Shown: positions 7,112 through 15,552, numbered from the stretch's first letter. The stretch: 35,936 nucleotides of DNA from Acidimicrobiales bacterium (GCA_030448025.1 JAUJNQ010000005.1:262228-298163); one strand, 5' to 3'. Numbers and translations: made by a program. The notes: generated by a model not told the origin, from the letters alone.

Positions 7112-8752
7112 GTGAAGGACGAGGGCATCGCCCTGCTGATCACGCTGGTGCTGCTGGTCGTGGTGTTCGCCAGCGTGGTGGAGGCCGGCCTGCCGGTTGG
7201 CATCGGTGTGCTTTCGATCGTGGGCACCTTCTTCGTGCTGCGGGTGCTGGCCGAGCTGACCCAGGTGTCCATCTACTCGCTCAACCTGACCACGTTCATG
7301 GGTCTGGGCCTGGCCATCGACTACAGCCTGTTCGTCATCTCGCGCTATCGAGAGGAGCTGCGGCGGGGCCTCGAGCCGGCCGATGCCGTGGCGCGCTCGG
7401 TGCAGACCGCAGGCCGCACGGTGCTCTTCAGCGCCGGGACGGTGGCCGTCTCCCTGGCCGCCCTGCTGGTCTTCCCCCTCGCCTTCCTGCGCTCGTTCGC
7501 CTACGCAGGGATGGCCGTGGTGGCGGTGGCGGCCGTGGCCTCGGTGGTGGTGCTGCCGGCGGCGCTGGCCGGGCTCGGGCGCAACATCGACCGCCTGGCC
7601 CTCTTCCACCGCCCCTACAAGGACGTGGGTGAGGGCTTCTGGCATCGCATGGCGGTCAGAGTCATGCGTCGGCCACTGGTGACGGTGGCCGCCGTCGTCA
7701 CCCTCCTCCTCCTGCTCGGGCTTCCATTCCTCCACATCCGGTTCGGGAACCCCGACGACCGGGTGCTGCCGCCGAACATCAGCAGCCGCCAGGTCCAGGA
7801 CGAGGTCAGGCGGAACTTCTCGTCGCGGGAGGCGGGGGCGGCGCTGGTCGTTGCCACCGGCACCGGTTCCTCGGCCTCCCGCCAGGCCGACGTGGGCGCC
7901 CACGCCGGCAGCCGCCTGGTAGCACCACCCGGACCGGCGTCGGCCCGCTTCAGCTCCGGCGACGGCACCTGGTTGTCCGTGGTGCCCTCGGTGGAACCGG
8001 TCTCGGCGCGGGGCGAGCGGTTGGTGAAGGACATCCGCGCCGCGCCCAGTCCGTTCCCGGTGTCGGTTGCCGGCCTCTCCGCCGAGCTGGTGGACAGCAA
8101 GGCCGCCATCCTCGGGCGGCTGCCCCTGGCCGCCGGCATCATCACCGTGATCACGTTCACGCTGCTGTTCCTGATGTTCGGCAGCGTGCTGGTCCCGCTC
8201 AAGGCGGTGGTCCTCAACCTGCTCAGCCTCACGGCCACCTTCGGGGCCATGGTGTGGATCTTCCAGGACGGCCACCTGGCCGGCTTCCTCGACTTCACCC
8301 CCACCGGCTCCATAGTCGTGGCCATGCCCATCCTCATGTTCTGCATCGCCTTCGGCCTCTCCATGGACTACGAGGTGTTCCTCCTGTCACGCATCAAGGA
8401 AGAGCACGACCGCACGGGTGACAACGAACGATCGGTGGCCATCGGGCTCGAGCGCACCGGGCGCATCGTGACCGCAGCCGCCGCCCTGCTGGGCGTGGTG
8501 TTCCTGGCCATGGCCACCTCGCGCGTGTCGTTCATGAAGCTGTTCGGCGTCGGCCTTACCATGGCGGTGCTCATGGACGCCACCCTCATCAGGGCCACGC
8601 TCGTGCCGGCCTTCATGAAGCTGGCCGGCGAGGCGAACTGGTGGGCGCCCGGTCCCATGCGGCGGTTCCACGAGCGGTGGGGTTTGCGCGAGGCCGCGGC
8701 CGCTCCCGACGACCTCGCCGGATTGGCCCCCACGGCCGAGCGGGTGCCGTAA
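7112..8752 (+). CDS. MmpL-family RND transporter, main part
   Basis: This carries most of an MMPL-type membrane exporter. It holds the first sterol-sensing-like bundle with GLAIDYSLFVISRYREEL, whose Asp-Tyr pair is the proton-relay signature, then the second periplasmic domain and the second bundle with FGLSMDYEVFLLSRIKEEHD. In actinobacteria such proteins export lipids or small hydrophobic compounds across the cytoplasmic membrane, driven by the proton gradient; the substrate here is unknown. The second periplasmic domain looks short. The frame opens at GTG 7112 only because of the upstream break at about 7087; the natural protein begins at 6581. The stop is two bases before the tetR start. 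Confidence 0.85.
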   Translation: MKDEGIALLITLVLLVVVFASVVEAGLPVGIGVLSIVGTFFVLRVLAELTQVSIYSLNLTTFMGLGLAIDYSLFVISRYREELRRGLEPADAVARSVQTAGRTVLFSAGTVAVSLAALLVFPLAFLRSFAYAGMAVVAVAAVASVVVLPAALAGLGRNIDRLALFHRPYKDVGEGFWHRMAVRVMRRPLVTVAAVVTLLLLLGLPFLHIRFGNPDDRVLPPNISSRQVQDEVRRNFSSREAGAALVVATGTGSSASRQADVGAHAGSRLVAPPGPASARFSSGDGTWLSVVPSVEPVSARGERLVKDIRAAPSPFPVSVAGLSAELVDSKAAILGRLPLAAGIITVITFTLLFLMFGSVLVPLKAVVLNLLSLTATFGAMVWIFQDGHLAGFLDFTPTGSIVVAMPILMFCIAFGLSMDYEVFLLSRIKEEHDRTGDNERSVAIGLERTGRIVTAAAALLGVVFLAMATSRVSFMKLFGVGLTMAVLMDATLIRATLVPAFMKLAGEANWWAPGPMRRFHERWGLREAAAAPDDLAGLAPTAERVP

Positions 8753-8754
8753 CC

Positions 8755-9393
8755 ATGGGCGCCCCGGCGCGCCGGCGGCGGGCGCCCAAGGGAGAGGGCG
8801 ACCGCCTCCGCGACGAGATCCTCGCCGCCGCCGAACACCTGCTGATCGAGACGGGGGACGAGGCAGCCGTGTCCATTCGCGCCATCGCCGATGCCGTCGG
8901 AGTGACACCCCCGTCCATCTACCTGCACTTCGCCGACAAGGATGAGTTGGTCTTCGCCGTCTGCCAGCTCGAGTTCGCCGAGCTCGGCCGTCGCATGGAG
9001 GAGGCGGGCCGGGGGGTGGAGGACCCGGTGCAGGCCCTCAAGAACCTTGGACGGGCGTACATCGCGTTCGGAACCGAGCACCCCGCCCAGTACCGCATCC
9101 TCCTCATGGGCAAGCGGGAGCTATCCCGGGAGGACTTCGAGTCCGGAACCCTGCCGGGCATGGAGGCCTTCGGCCAGGTCGTCGCCAGCGTGCAGGCGTG
9201 CATGGAGGCTGGAGCCTTCGCCCCGGGGGACCCCTTCCTGGTGGCCATGGGCCTGTGGGCGGTCGTGCACGGGGTCACGTCGCTGCGGATCACCGTTCCC
9301 GGCTTCCCCCTGGTCGATGCCGAGGTCCTCATCGACCACGTGCTCGAGGTGCAGTCTCGAGGCCTGACTGCACGCGATGGGCAGAACGAGTAA
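8755..9393 (+). CDS. TetR/AcrR-family transcriptional regulator
   Basis: A 212-residue repressor. The N-terminal helix-turn-helix is classic: RDEILAAAEHLLIETG, then SIRAIADAVGVTPPSIYLHF and the ADKDELVFAV helix. The C-terminal ligand domain includes RAYIAFGTEHPAQYRILL, a pattern of the TetR_C_33/WHG group. I start it at ATG 8755, two bases after the transporter stop, because the frame upstream overlaps the transporter. Being last in the same operon, it most likely represses the transporter and itself through the palindrome at 6536-6564, released by a transporter substrate. The ligand is unknown. Confidence 0.9.
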   Translation: MGAPARRRRAPKGEGDRLRDEILAAAEHLLIETGDEAAVSIRAIADAVGVTPPSIYLHFADKDELVFAVCQLEFAELGRRMEEAGRGVEDPVQALKNLGRAYIAFGTEHPAQYRILLMGKRELSREDFESGTLPGMEAFGQVVASVQACMEAGAFAPGDPFLVAMGLWAVVHGVTSLRITVPGFPLVDAEVLIDHVLEVQSRGLTARDGQNE

Positions 9394-9413
9394 GCATGGG
9401 GCCGCATCCTGGG

Positions 9414-9471
9414 ACACCAGCATTCGAACACCAGCATTCGAACACCAGCAATCGGTACACCAGCATTCGGG
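9414..9471. repeat. Four tandem copies of a 14-15 bp repeat
   Basis: ACACCAGCATTCGA occurs at 9414-9427 and 9428-9441, then as 15-bp variants at 9442-9456 (one change inside, ends GGT) and 9457-9471 (ends GGG). The array fills nearly the whole gap between the tetR stop and the ribosome binding site of the Cys-rich gene. It may be a regulator-binding array or a slipped-strand expansion. Confidence 0.85.
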
Positions 9472-9486
9472 ACAAAGGAGCGCACC

Positions 9487-9651
9487 ATGACCGACGCGGT
9501 CGAAGGCGTCTGCGAGAAGTGTGGAGCCGGCGTGAGCATCGGTGAAGAGGGCACGCTCGTGTGCGACGGCTGCAACGTGGCCACCGGTGTGTGCACGTGC
9601 GAGGGCCGTGCGGCCACCACGTGGGCGCCGCCGGATCGCGAGAACACATAG
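9487..9651 (+). CDS. 54-residue Cys-rich protein, metallothionein or zinc-ribbon-like
   Basis: A short gene with a strong AAAGGAG (9474-9480) six bases before ATG 9487. The product has six cysteines: C9 and C12 (CEKC), C26 and C29 (CDGC), and C36 and C38 (CTC). The two CxxC knuckles 17 residues apart are what a single zinc ribbon needs; the CTC pair adds metallothionein character. No signal peptide. It lies between a four-copy repeat and the hypothetical gene that starts five bases after its stop, so it probably shares that transcript. I do not recognise a named family; metal binding is inferred from the cysteines. Confidence 0.75.
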   Translation: MTDAVEGVCEKCGAGVSIGEEGTLVCDGCNVATGVCTCEGRAATTWAPPDRENT

Positions 9652-9655
9652 CGCA

Positions 9656-10441
9656 GTGGACGATCGGGAGGTGGTGCGGGCCTTCGTCGCCGACGGGGCC
9701 CGGCAGGGGTTCGGCCTGACCTTGAACATCGAGAGGGACGCTCTCCTCCTCGACGGGTGGTGGCACGCCGCCCTTCGAGTCGCACCCGATACCTTCATGG
9801 TCCGCACCGATGAGCCGCCCCGCCACACCGGCACGCTCGAGGATCTCGTCGCCGAGCTCACGGCTCGTGGACTTGTCCACGTGGCCGACGACCTGCCGTT
9901 GACCACGGCGCTGGCGTACGCCCAGCTGCAGCTCAGCACCGGCGTGACCTGGGGCCTGTGGGCCACCGACCGCGCCTCGGGGGAGTCGACCCTGGCGGCT
10001 CGGGTGGACCCTGACTCATACGTGCAGGACAGCGAGCTGATGGAGGTCGTAGAACCGGAAGAGATCACGGACCTGAGCGCCGAGCTCGAGGGAGCCCGGC
10101 GGCTGGCCGGGCTGCCGCCCTCGGTGATCGTGGGCGTCGGTCTCGACCCCGTCGCTTTCCGCCAGCTCCAGCCGGCCATCCCCGAGTGCCGCTGGGAGGC
10201 GGTGCCCCTGGGCGCGGGGCCGGGAGCGTGTGGCCCCCTGAGTCCCGCCCTGGTCCTGGTGGATGCCACGAGCGAGGCGGGCAAGGAGTTCATCATGGAG
10301 TTCAGGGCCGACGCCTGCGGTCGCTTCCTCCCCGTGGTGGCGCTGACCAACGAGGAGTTGCCCCTCGGTGCGGACGAGACCCTGAGCCCCGACCTCGAGC
10401 CCTTGCAATGGGTGGAGCCCATCCGCAAGCTCCTGCCGTAG
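9656..10441 (+). CDS. Hypothetical actinobacterial protein, possible degenerate receiver-like C-terminus
   Basis: 261 residues from GTG 9656, four bases after the preceding stop. The N-terminal half is soluble with no motif I know. The C-terminal third (ALVLVDATSEAG, then FLPVVALTNEELPLGADE and a last helix WVEPIRKLLP) alternates strands and helices rather like a response-regulator receiver without the usual phospho-acceptor setting. That likeness is weak. No transmembrane segment or signal peptide. Function unknown; the close spacing ties it to the Cys-rich protein. Confidence 0.7.
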   Translation: MDDREVVRAFVADGARQGFGLTLNIERDALLLDGWWHAALRVAPDTFMVRTDEPPRHTGTLEDLVAELTARGLVHVADDLPLTTALAYAQLQLSTGVTWGLWATDRASGESTLAARVDPDSYVQDSELMEVVEPEEITDLSAELEGARRLAGLPPSVIVGVGLDPVAFRQLQPAIPECRWEAVPLGAGPGACGPLSPALVLVDATSEAGKEFIMEFRADACGRFLPVVALTNEELPLGADETLSPDLEPLQWVEPIRKLLP

Positions 10442-10506
10442 CCGGGCCGGCTTCGACAGGCTGCGCAAGTCGTTCGACCGACCCTGCGCGGACACCCTCC
10501 CGACGC

Positions 10507-10512
10507 TACGTT
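10507..10512 (+). promoter_or_regulatory. Candidate -10 element for a leaderless transcript
   Basis: TACGTT fits TANNNT and ends seven bases before GTG 10520, the spacing expected if transcription starts at the start codon. No ribosome binding site precedes 10520 or the alternative TTG at 10511, which agrees with a leaderless message, common in actinobacteria. No clear -35 is seen. Confidence 0.4.
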
Positions 10513-10519
10513 GACCGGC

Positions 10520-11971
10520 GTGAGGCGTGGCTACGACCTGGTGATCGTGGGGATGGGGTCGGGCGGGATGGTGGCGTCGGAGTTCGCCGCATCCCTCGGG
10601 CTCAGGGTGGCCACGGTCGAGCGAGGGCGCGTCGGAGGCGACTGCCTCTGGACCGGCTGCGTCCCTTCCAAGGCACTCCTGGCATCAGCCAAGGTGGCCC
10701 ATCATCTCCGCACCGCCGACCGGTGGGGCCTGCCGGCACTGGACACGCTGGACATCGACACGTCGCTGGTGTGGAAGCGCATCCGTGAAACCCAGGCCCA
10801 GATCGCCGCCACCGACGACAACCCCGAGCGCTACCGAGCCCTCGGAGTGGAGGTCGTCCACGGTGACGCCCGCCTCACCGGCCCTCACAGCGTGGAGGTC
10901 GACGGCCGGACACTCTGGACGCGCTACATCCTGATCTGCACCGGGAGCCGGCCGGCCCAACCCCCCATCGAGGGTTTGGAGGAGGCGGGCTATCTCACCA
11001 GCGAGAACATCTTCGAGCTGGAACGGGCCCCGAGGAGCGTGGTGGCCATCGGCGGTGGCCCCATTGCCATCGAGATGGCCCAGGCCCTACGGCGCCTGGG
11101 GCTCGGCGTCACCGTCCTCCAGAGGGAGGACCAGATACTCGGCAAGGACGAGCCCGAGCTGGTTGCCCTGCTGACCCAGGTCCTGAGGGAGGAGGGCGTC
11201 GACCTCCAGCTCGGCGTCGCCGTCGACCGGGTGACGGTGGAGGACGGGCAGAAGGTGGTCCATGGTCACCGGGGGAGCGATGAGGTGCGCTTCGTCGCCG
11301 AGGAGCTCCTGGTGGGCGTTGGTCGCAAGCCCAACGTCGAGCACCTGGGCCTAGATGCCGCCGGTGTCAGCGTGGGCAGCCGAGGCATCGAGGTGGACGA
11401 GCGCATGCGCACCAACGTGGACTCGATCTATGCCGGCGGTGACGTCGCCGGCCGCTTCCTGTTCACCCATTCAGCCGGGCACGAGACGGTGCGGGCCGTG
11501 AGGGACATGTTCTTCCCCGGAAAGGGCGTCGTCAGCGAGCTGGTGCCGTGGTGCACGTTCACCGATCCGGAGCTGGCCCACGTCGGCCTCACCCAGACCG
11601 AGGCCCGCAAGATCCACGGCGACAGGATTCGGGTGCGCCGGCTGGACCTGGCCCACTCCGACCGGGCCCGCGCCGACGGCGAGTCCTTAGGGCGCTTCAT
11701 GGCCGTGTGCGGGCCGGGCGACCGTCTGCTGGGCGCCCACATCCTGGCCCCCCACGCTGGCGAGATGATTCACGAGCTGGCCTACGTCGTGAGTCGCAAG
11801 GGCCGGCTGAGCGAGCTGTCCAAGCTCATCCACGTGTACCCCACGCTGTCGACATCGATCGGCCAGCTGGCCGCCGAGTCCAGCTTCGACAACGCCCAGC
11901 GCTTCCGCTGGCTCACCACGCTGTCCCGCCTCGGAGGAACCGGGGCGTTCCCCTCTAGCCGAGACGCCTAG
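10520..11971 (+). CDS. FAD-dependent pyridine nucleotide-disulfide oxidoreductase (mercuric-reductase-like)
   Basis: 483 residues with the full class I fold: an FAD-binding GMGSGG (11-16), redox cysteines C42 and C47 (GGDCLWTGCVPSKALL), a NAD(P)-binding GGGPIAIEMA near residue 180, a second FAD motif IYAGGDVAG near residue 305, and a dimerisation domain. The C-terminal motif reads HVYPTLST, where lipoamide dehydrogenase has HAHPTLSE; the catalytic His is Tyr and the Glu is Thr. That points away from lipoamide dehydrogenase toward the mercuric-reductase-like branch. No N-terminal metal-binding domain or C-terminal Cys pair for Hg is present, so mercury is not supported. It shares a transcript with the DUF2269 gene. 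Confidence 0.88.
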   Translation: MRRGYDLVIVGMGSGGMVASEFAASLGLRVATVERGRVGGDCLWTGCVPSKALLASAKVAHHLRTADRWGLPALDTLDIDTSLVWKRIRETQAQIAATDDNPERYRALGVEVVHGDARLTGPHSVEVDGRTLWTRYILICTGSRPAQPPIEGLEEAGYLTSENIFELERAPRSVVAIGGGPIAIEMAQALRRLGLGVTVLQREDQILGKDEPELVALLTQVLREEGVDLQLGVAVDRVTVEDGQKVVHGHRGSDEVRFVAEELLVGVGRKPNVEHLGLDAAGVSVGSRGIEVDERMRTNVDSIYAGGDVAGRFLFTHSAGHETVRAVRDMFFPGKGVVSELVPWCTFTDPELAHVGLTQTEARKIHGDRIRVRRLDLAHSDRARADGESLGRFMAVCGPGDRLLGAHILAPHAGEMIHELAYVVSRKGRLSELSKLIHVYPTLSTSIGQLAAESSFDNAQRFRWLTTLSRLGGTGAFPSSRDA

Positions 11972-11980
11972 GAGGCAACG

Positions 11981-12448
11981 ATGTCCATCTACGAGCTGCT
12001 CCTCTTCGTGCACATCATGGCCGCCATCGTGTGGGTGGGTGGGGCCGTCGCCAGCCAGATCATCTCCTTTCGGGTCCTGAATGCGGGCGACGCCGGTCGG
12101 AAGGCCGCCCTCGCCGGCGACCTCGAATGGATGGGCACCCGAGTCTTCACGCCGGCGTCGGGGATCCTGCTCCTGTTCGGCATCTTCCTCGTGCTCAACG
12201 CCAAGTGGAGCTGGGGGGAGCCCTGGATCGGGGGCGGCATCGCCATCTGGCTCGTCTCCACCGTCCTCGGCATCGCCTTCTTCGGCCCCGAGCTGGGGCG
12301 TATCCAGAAGCTGACCGAAGCCGAGGGACCGGAGTCCCCCGCGGTGATGACTCGGGTCAACAAGCTGATCCTGGTCTCGAGGGTGGAGCTGGGCCTGTTG
12401 ATCCTCGCCGTTTTCCTGATGTCGACCAAGCCCGGCACCAACTTCTGA
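11981..12448 (+). CDS. DUF2269-like integral membrane protein
   Basis: 155 residues, starting at ATG 11981 behind AGGAGG (11970-11975) that overlaps the upstream stop. Four hydrophobic segments are visible (about 4-28, 56-73, 80-101 and 128-147). LLLFVHIMAAIVWVGGAV, with a His in the first helix and a following WVGG, is the hallmark of the DUF2269 family of predicted bacterial membrane proteins. The conserved His may bind heme or metal, but the function is not established. It ends only 10 bp from the convergent GH15 gene. Confidence 0.8.
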   Translation: MSIYELLLFVHIMAAIVWVGGAVASQIISFRVLNAGDAGRKAALAGDLEWMGTRVFTPASGILLLFGIFLVLNAKWSWGEPWIGGGIAIWLVSTVLGIAFFGPELGRIQKLTEAEGPESPAVMTRVNKLILVSRVELGLLILAVFLMSTKPGTNF

Positions 12449-12458
12449 GCACGTCGCT

Positions 12459-14447
12459 TCAGCCGCCGTCCTCGAGGTTCGAGCGAGCAGGACGGAAGCC
12501 TTCGGACGGCCGGCGGGTGTGGGCGCTGGCGTCGGCACGGATGACGTGCATCACGGCGTTGATCTGCGCCAGGTGGGTGAAGGCTTGGGGGAAGTTGCCG
12601 AGGTGGCGCCCCGAGCGAGGGTCGATCTCCTCGGCGTAGAGGCCGAGCGGGCTGGCGTAGTTGAGCAGCTTCTCGCAGAGCTGGCGGGCTCTGCGCATCT
12701 CGCCGATCTCGGCCAGCGCCGACACCAGCCAGAACGAGCAGATGGCGAACGAGCCCTCCTCGCCCGAGAGGCCGTCGTCGGTCTCCTCCACCCGGTAGCG
12801 CAGGACCAGGCCGTCCACGGTCAGCTCCTCGGCGATGGCCAGCACCGTGCTGCGGACCCGTTCGTCGTCGGACGCCAGGAAGCGGACCAGCGGCATGAGC
12901 AGCAGGGAGGCGTCGAGGGCCTCGGTGTCGTAGTGCTGGGTGAACACGCCCCGTGCGTCCAGGCCATTGGCGCAGATGTCGGCGTGAATCTCCTCGGCCG
13001 CCGCCCCCCAGCGAGCCGCCCGCTCCTCGTCGCCGCGCATCTCGGCCAGTCGGGTGCCCCGATCGGCGGCCACCCAGCACATGAGCTTGGAGGAGGTGAA
13101 GTGCTTCGGCTCGCCCCGCACCTCCCAGATGCCGCGATCGGGTTCGCGCCAGTGGGCCAGCGCCGCCTCCACCTGGCGTTCGAGGATGGGCCACACTCGC
13201 TCGGGCAGGTGGTCCCGCGACTTGGTGTGCAGGTAGACCGAGTCCAGCACCGCCCCCCACACGTCATGCTGATCCTGGTCGTAGGCGCCGTTGCCCGCCC
13301 GCACGGGTCGGGCCCCCTCGTAGCCGGACAGGTGGTCGAGGATCACCTCGTCGAGCTTGCGCTCCCCGCCCACGCCGTACATGACCTGGAGAGCCTCGTC
13401 GTGCTCGCACACGTCGGCGACGAAGTAGAAGAAGTCGTTGGCCTCCCAGTCGAAGCCCAGGGTGTACAGGCCCCACAGCATGAACGTGGAGTCCCGGATC
13501 CAGGTGTAGCGGTAGTCCCAATTGCGCTCGCCGCCCGGGGTCTCGGGGAGTGACGTGGTGGACGCCGCCAGCATGGCCCCGGTTGGGGCGTAGGTGAGGC
13601 CTCGGAGGGTGAGGGCGCTGCGCTGGAGGTAGGTTCGCCACGGGTGGTCCGGGAAGTCGCCGTGGTTCAACCACTCACGCCAGTAATCCGAGGTGCGCTC
13701 CATGTGGTCGAAGGCTTCCTCGTAGCTCGCCGGCGGCGCCAAGTCGCCCCAGGAGAGGGCGGCAAACACGTTGTCGCCTTCGCGCAGCGTGGTGCGGGCG
13801 CTCGCGCGCCGGCCCTCGAAGCCGAGGCGCAGGTCGCTCACCAGCCGCAGCTCGAGGTCCACGCCGGGTGCCGTGGCTCGGCCCACCCCGTACCCCTCAC
13901 CGTGGTAGTCCCATCGGGCCGCCACGCGCCCATAGTCGAACACTGGCTCACAGTCGAGGCTGACCTCCACCGTGCCGTGGACACACTTCATGGTGCGCAC
14001 GAGCAGGCTCTCGGCCTCGTTGTCCGTGGGAACCCGCCGCTGGTTCCCCACTCGGTCGCGCCGGTGATACCAGGGCCCGACGCACAGGGCATCCCGCACG
14101 ATCAGCCAGCCCGTCCTCGTCTGCCACGTGGTCTCCAGCACCATGGTGCCGGGCAGGTACCGGCGGCCGGCGGGCACGTCCACGCCGGCCGGCGCGAAGC
14201 GGAACCCGCCTGCGGCCCGATCGAGTATGGCGCCAAAGACGCTGGGCCCGTCGGGTCGCGGCAAGCAGAGCCACTCCACGTTGCTGCTCGGCGCCACCAA
14301 GGCCATGACCTCGCAGTCGGAGAGGAACCCGTACTCGGCGATGGGCGGGAAAGGGCTGGCGCCGGCCGCCCTGTCGGTGACGAAGGCACCCAGTTGCTGG
14401 TCTCCGGCGCCGGAAACCGAGGTCGCCCTACCCCCGACCTCGCTCAC
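12459..14447 (-). CDS. Glycoside hydrolase family 15 protein (trehalase or glucoamylase type)
   Basis: A 662-residue protein with the two-part GH15 architecture: an N-terminal beta-sandwich (PPIAEYGFLSDCEVMALV, WLCLPRPDGPSVFGAILD) and an (alpha/alpha)6 barrel with NWDYRYTWIRDSTFML. The expected catalytic acid is the Glu in GIWEVRGEPKHF (about residue 440) and the base is in YAEEIDP (about 605), followed by LGNFPQAFTHLAQINA. In actinobacteria this layout is best known from trehalases that split trehalose to two glucose; glucoamylase or dextranase activity cannot be excluded. No signal peptide, so intracellular. GTG 14447 starts it 10 bp after the glucose dehydrogenase stop; the frame upstream is overlap with that gene. 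Confidence 0.9.
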   Translation of the reverse strand: MSEVGGRATSVSGAGDQQLGAFVTDRAAGASPFPPIAEYGFLSDCEVMALVAPSSNVEWLCLPRPDGPSVFGAILDRAAGGFRFAPAGVDVPAGRRYLPGTMVLETTWQTRTGWLIVRDALCVGPWYHRRDRVGNQRRVPTDNEAESLLVRTMKCVHGTVEVSLDCEPVFDYGRVAARWDYHGEGYGVGRATAPGVDLELRLVSDLRLGFEGRRASARTTLREGDNVFAALSWGDLAPPASYEEAFDHMERTSDYWREWLNHGDFPDHPWRTYLQRSALTLRGLTYAPTGAMLAASTTSLPETPGGERNWDYRYTWIRDSTFMLWGLYTLGFDWEANDFFYFVADVCEHDEALQVMYGVGGERKLDEVILDHLSGYEGARPVRAGNGAYDQDQHDVWGAVLDSVYLHTKSRDHLPERVWPILERQVEAALAHWREPDRGIWEVRGEPKHFTSSKLMCWVAADRGTRLAEMRGDEERAARWGAAAEEIHADICANGLDARGVFTQHYDTEALDASLLLMPLVRFLASDDERVRSTVLAIAEELTVDGLVLRYRVEETDDGLSGEEGSFAICSFWLVSALAEIGEMRRARQLCEKLLNYASPLGLYAEEIDPRSGRHLGNFPQAFTHLAQINAVMHVIRADASAHTRRPSEGFRPARSNLEDGG

Positions 14448-14457
14448 GGAGCCTCGG

Positions 14458-15552
14458 TCATGGCGCCTGGGCTGCGATGTCGACCACCTGCTTGATGCCG
14501 CCGGCGCGCCCCGCGAGCAGCTCCTCGTAGGCCTCCATGGGGTGATGCGAGACAAGGCCTTCCACCGCGTCCGGCCAACGCCGGTCGAGCTCGCCAAGGT
14601 CGCGGATGGCCGCTTCGAAGGCGCCCTTGCCGGCGTTGACGCTTCCCAGCACCACCTGGTTGCGGAGAACGAGGTTGCGCATGAGCCGGTCGGTGTCGAC
14701 CTCGATGGGCGCCTTGCGGCCGGGCACGCCCGTGAACACGAAGACGCCGTTGGTACCGAGGATGCCAAGGACGTCGAAGGCCAGCTTCGACGCGCCCACC
14801 GCCTCGTAGACGAGGTCGATGTTGCCCACCTCCTCACCCAGCTGATCGGTCGAGTGGGTCTCGGAGCTGAGGTAGCGGGCACCGACCGCCTCGGCCACTT
14901 CGGAGGCGTCGTTGGGGGCCGGCGAGCGTGAGTACACGACGGTCTCGAACCCGGCCACGACCAGGGCCATGGCGCCCAGCAGGCCGACCGGTCCGGCTCC
15001 GAGCACCACCGCGGTGTGGTCCTCTGTGCCCCAGGGCAGGCGCCGCTGGATGTGCTCGACCTGCTCGAGTGCCTTCTCGGCGATGGTGAGGGGCTCCACC
15101 AGCACGGCCACGTGGCGGAGCGCCTCCGGGACCGTGTTCATGTACTCCTGGTCGTCCACCACCAGCTCGGCCATGTACCCGTGCTCCTGCTTGATGCCCC
15201 GCTCCCTGAAGTCACCGGTGGAGCAGAAGTCCTGGCGGCCCGACCGGCACGGCCGGCAAGAAGCGTGGGGACAGGGCCGGCGGACCATGGGGACGACCAG
15301 GTTGCCGGGCTGCAAGGACGTGACCCCCGGGCCCACGTCCACCACCTCGGCCAGGGACTCGTGACCAATCACCAGGTGATCGCATCCCGCCGGTGGCTCA
15401 CCGTACTCGAAGGCGGCGATCTCCCGGTCGGTGCCACAGACCCCGACCTCGAGCATCCGGAGGAGCACCTCGGTGGCCGAGGCGACCTCCGGCACATCGT
15501 GCTCGACGATGGCGACGAAGCGCCTGCCGGGGTTCACCGCGATGGCCCTCAC
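14458..15552 (-). CDS. Zinc-dependent glucose 1-dehydrogenase (MDR superfamily)
   Basis: A 364-residue medium-chain dehydrogenase. Catalytic-zinc ligands are C39 (GVCGTDREI), H64 and E65 (GHE), with E153 in LVEPL; C94, C99, C102 and C110 form the structural-zinc site. The nucleotide site is GAGPVG (185-190). The GTDREI segment and the RNQVVLGSVNAGK region are those of archaeal-type glucose dehydrogenases, which oxidise D-glucose to gluconolactone with NAD(P)+. GTG 15552 is the start; no ribosome binding site precedes it. The GH15 gene follows after 10 bp, so glucose release and oxidation are probably expressed together. Confidence 0.88.
   Translation of the reverse strand: MRAIAVNPGRRFVAIVEHDVPEVASATEVLLRMLEVGVCGTDREIAAFEYGEPPAGCDHLVIGHESLAEVVDVGPGVTSLQPGNLVVPMVRRPCPHASCRPCRSGRQDFCSTGDFRERGIKQEHGYMAELVVDDQEYMNTVPEALRHVAVLVEPLTIAEKALEQVEHIQRRLPWGTEDHTAVVLGAGPVGLLGAMALVVAGFETVVYSRSPAPNDASEVAEAVGARYLSSETHSTDQLGEEVGNIDLVYEAVGASKLAFDVLGILGTNGVFVFTGVPGRKAPIEVDTDRLMRNLVLRNQVVLGSVNAGKGAFEAAIRDLGELDRRWPDAVEGLVSHHPMEAYEELLAGRAGGIKQVVDIAAQAP

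Noticed and set aside
10520-11971. Mercury resistance
   Set aside because: The reductase lacks the N-terminal metal domain and C-terminal Cys pair of MerA, and no merR, merP or merT lies nearby.
14448-14882. A long N-terminal extension of the GH15 protein
   Set aside because: It overlaps the glucose dehydrogenase gene on the same strand and is Ser/Arg-rich out-of-frame sequence; the family start is at 14447.
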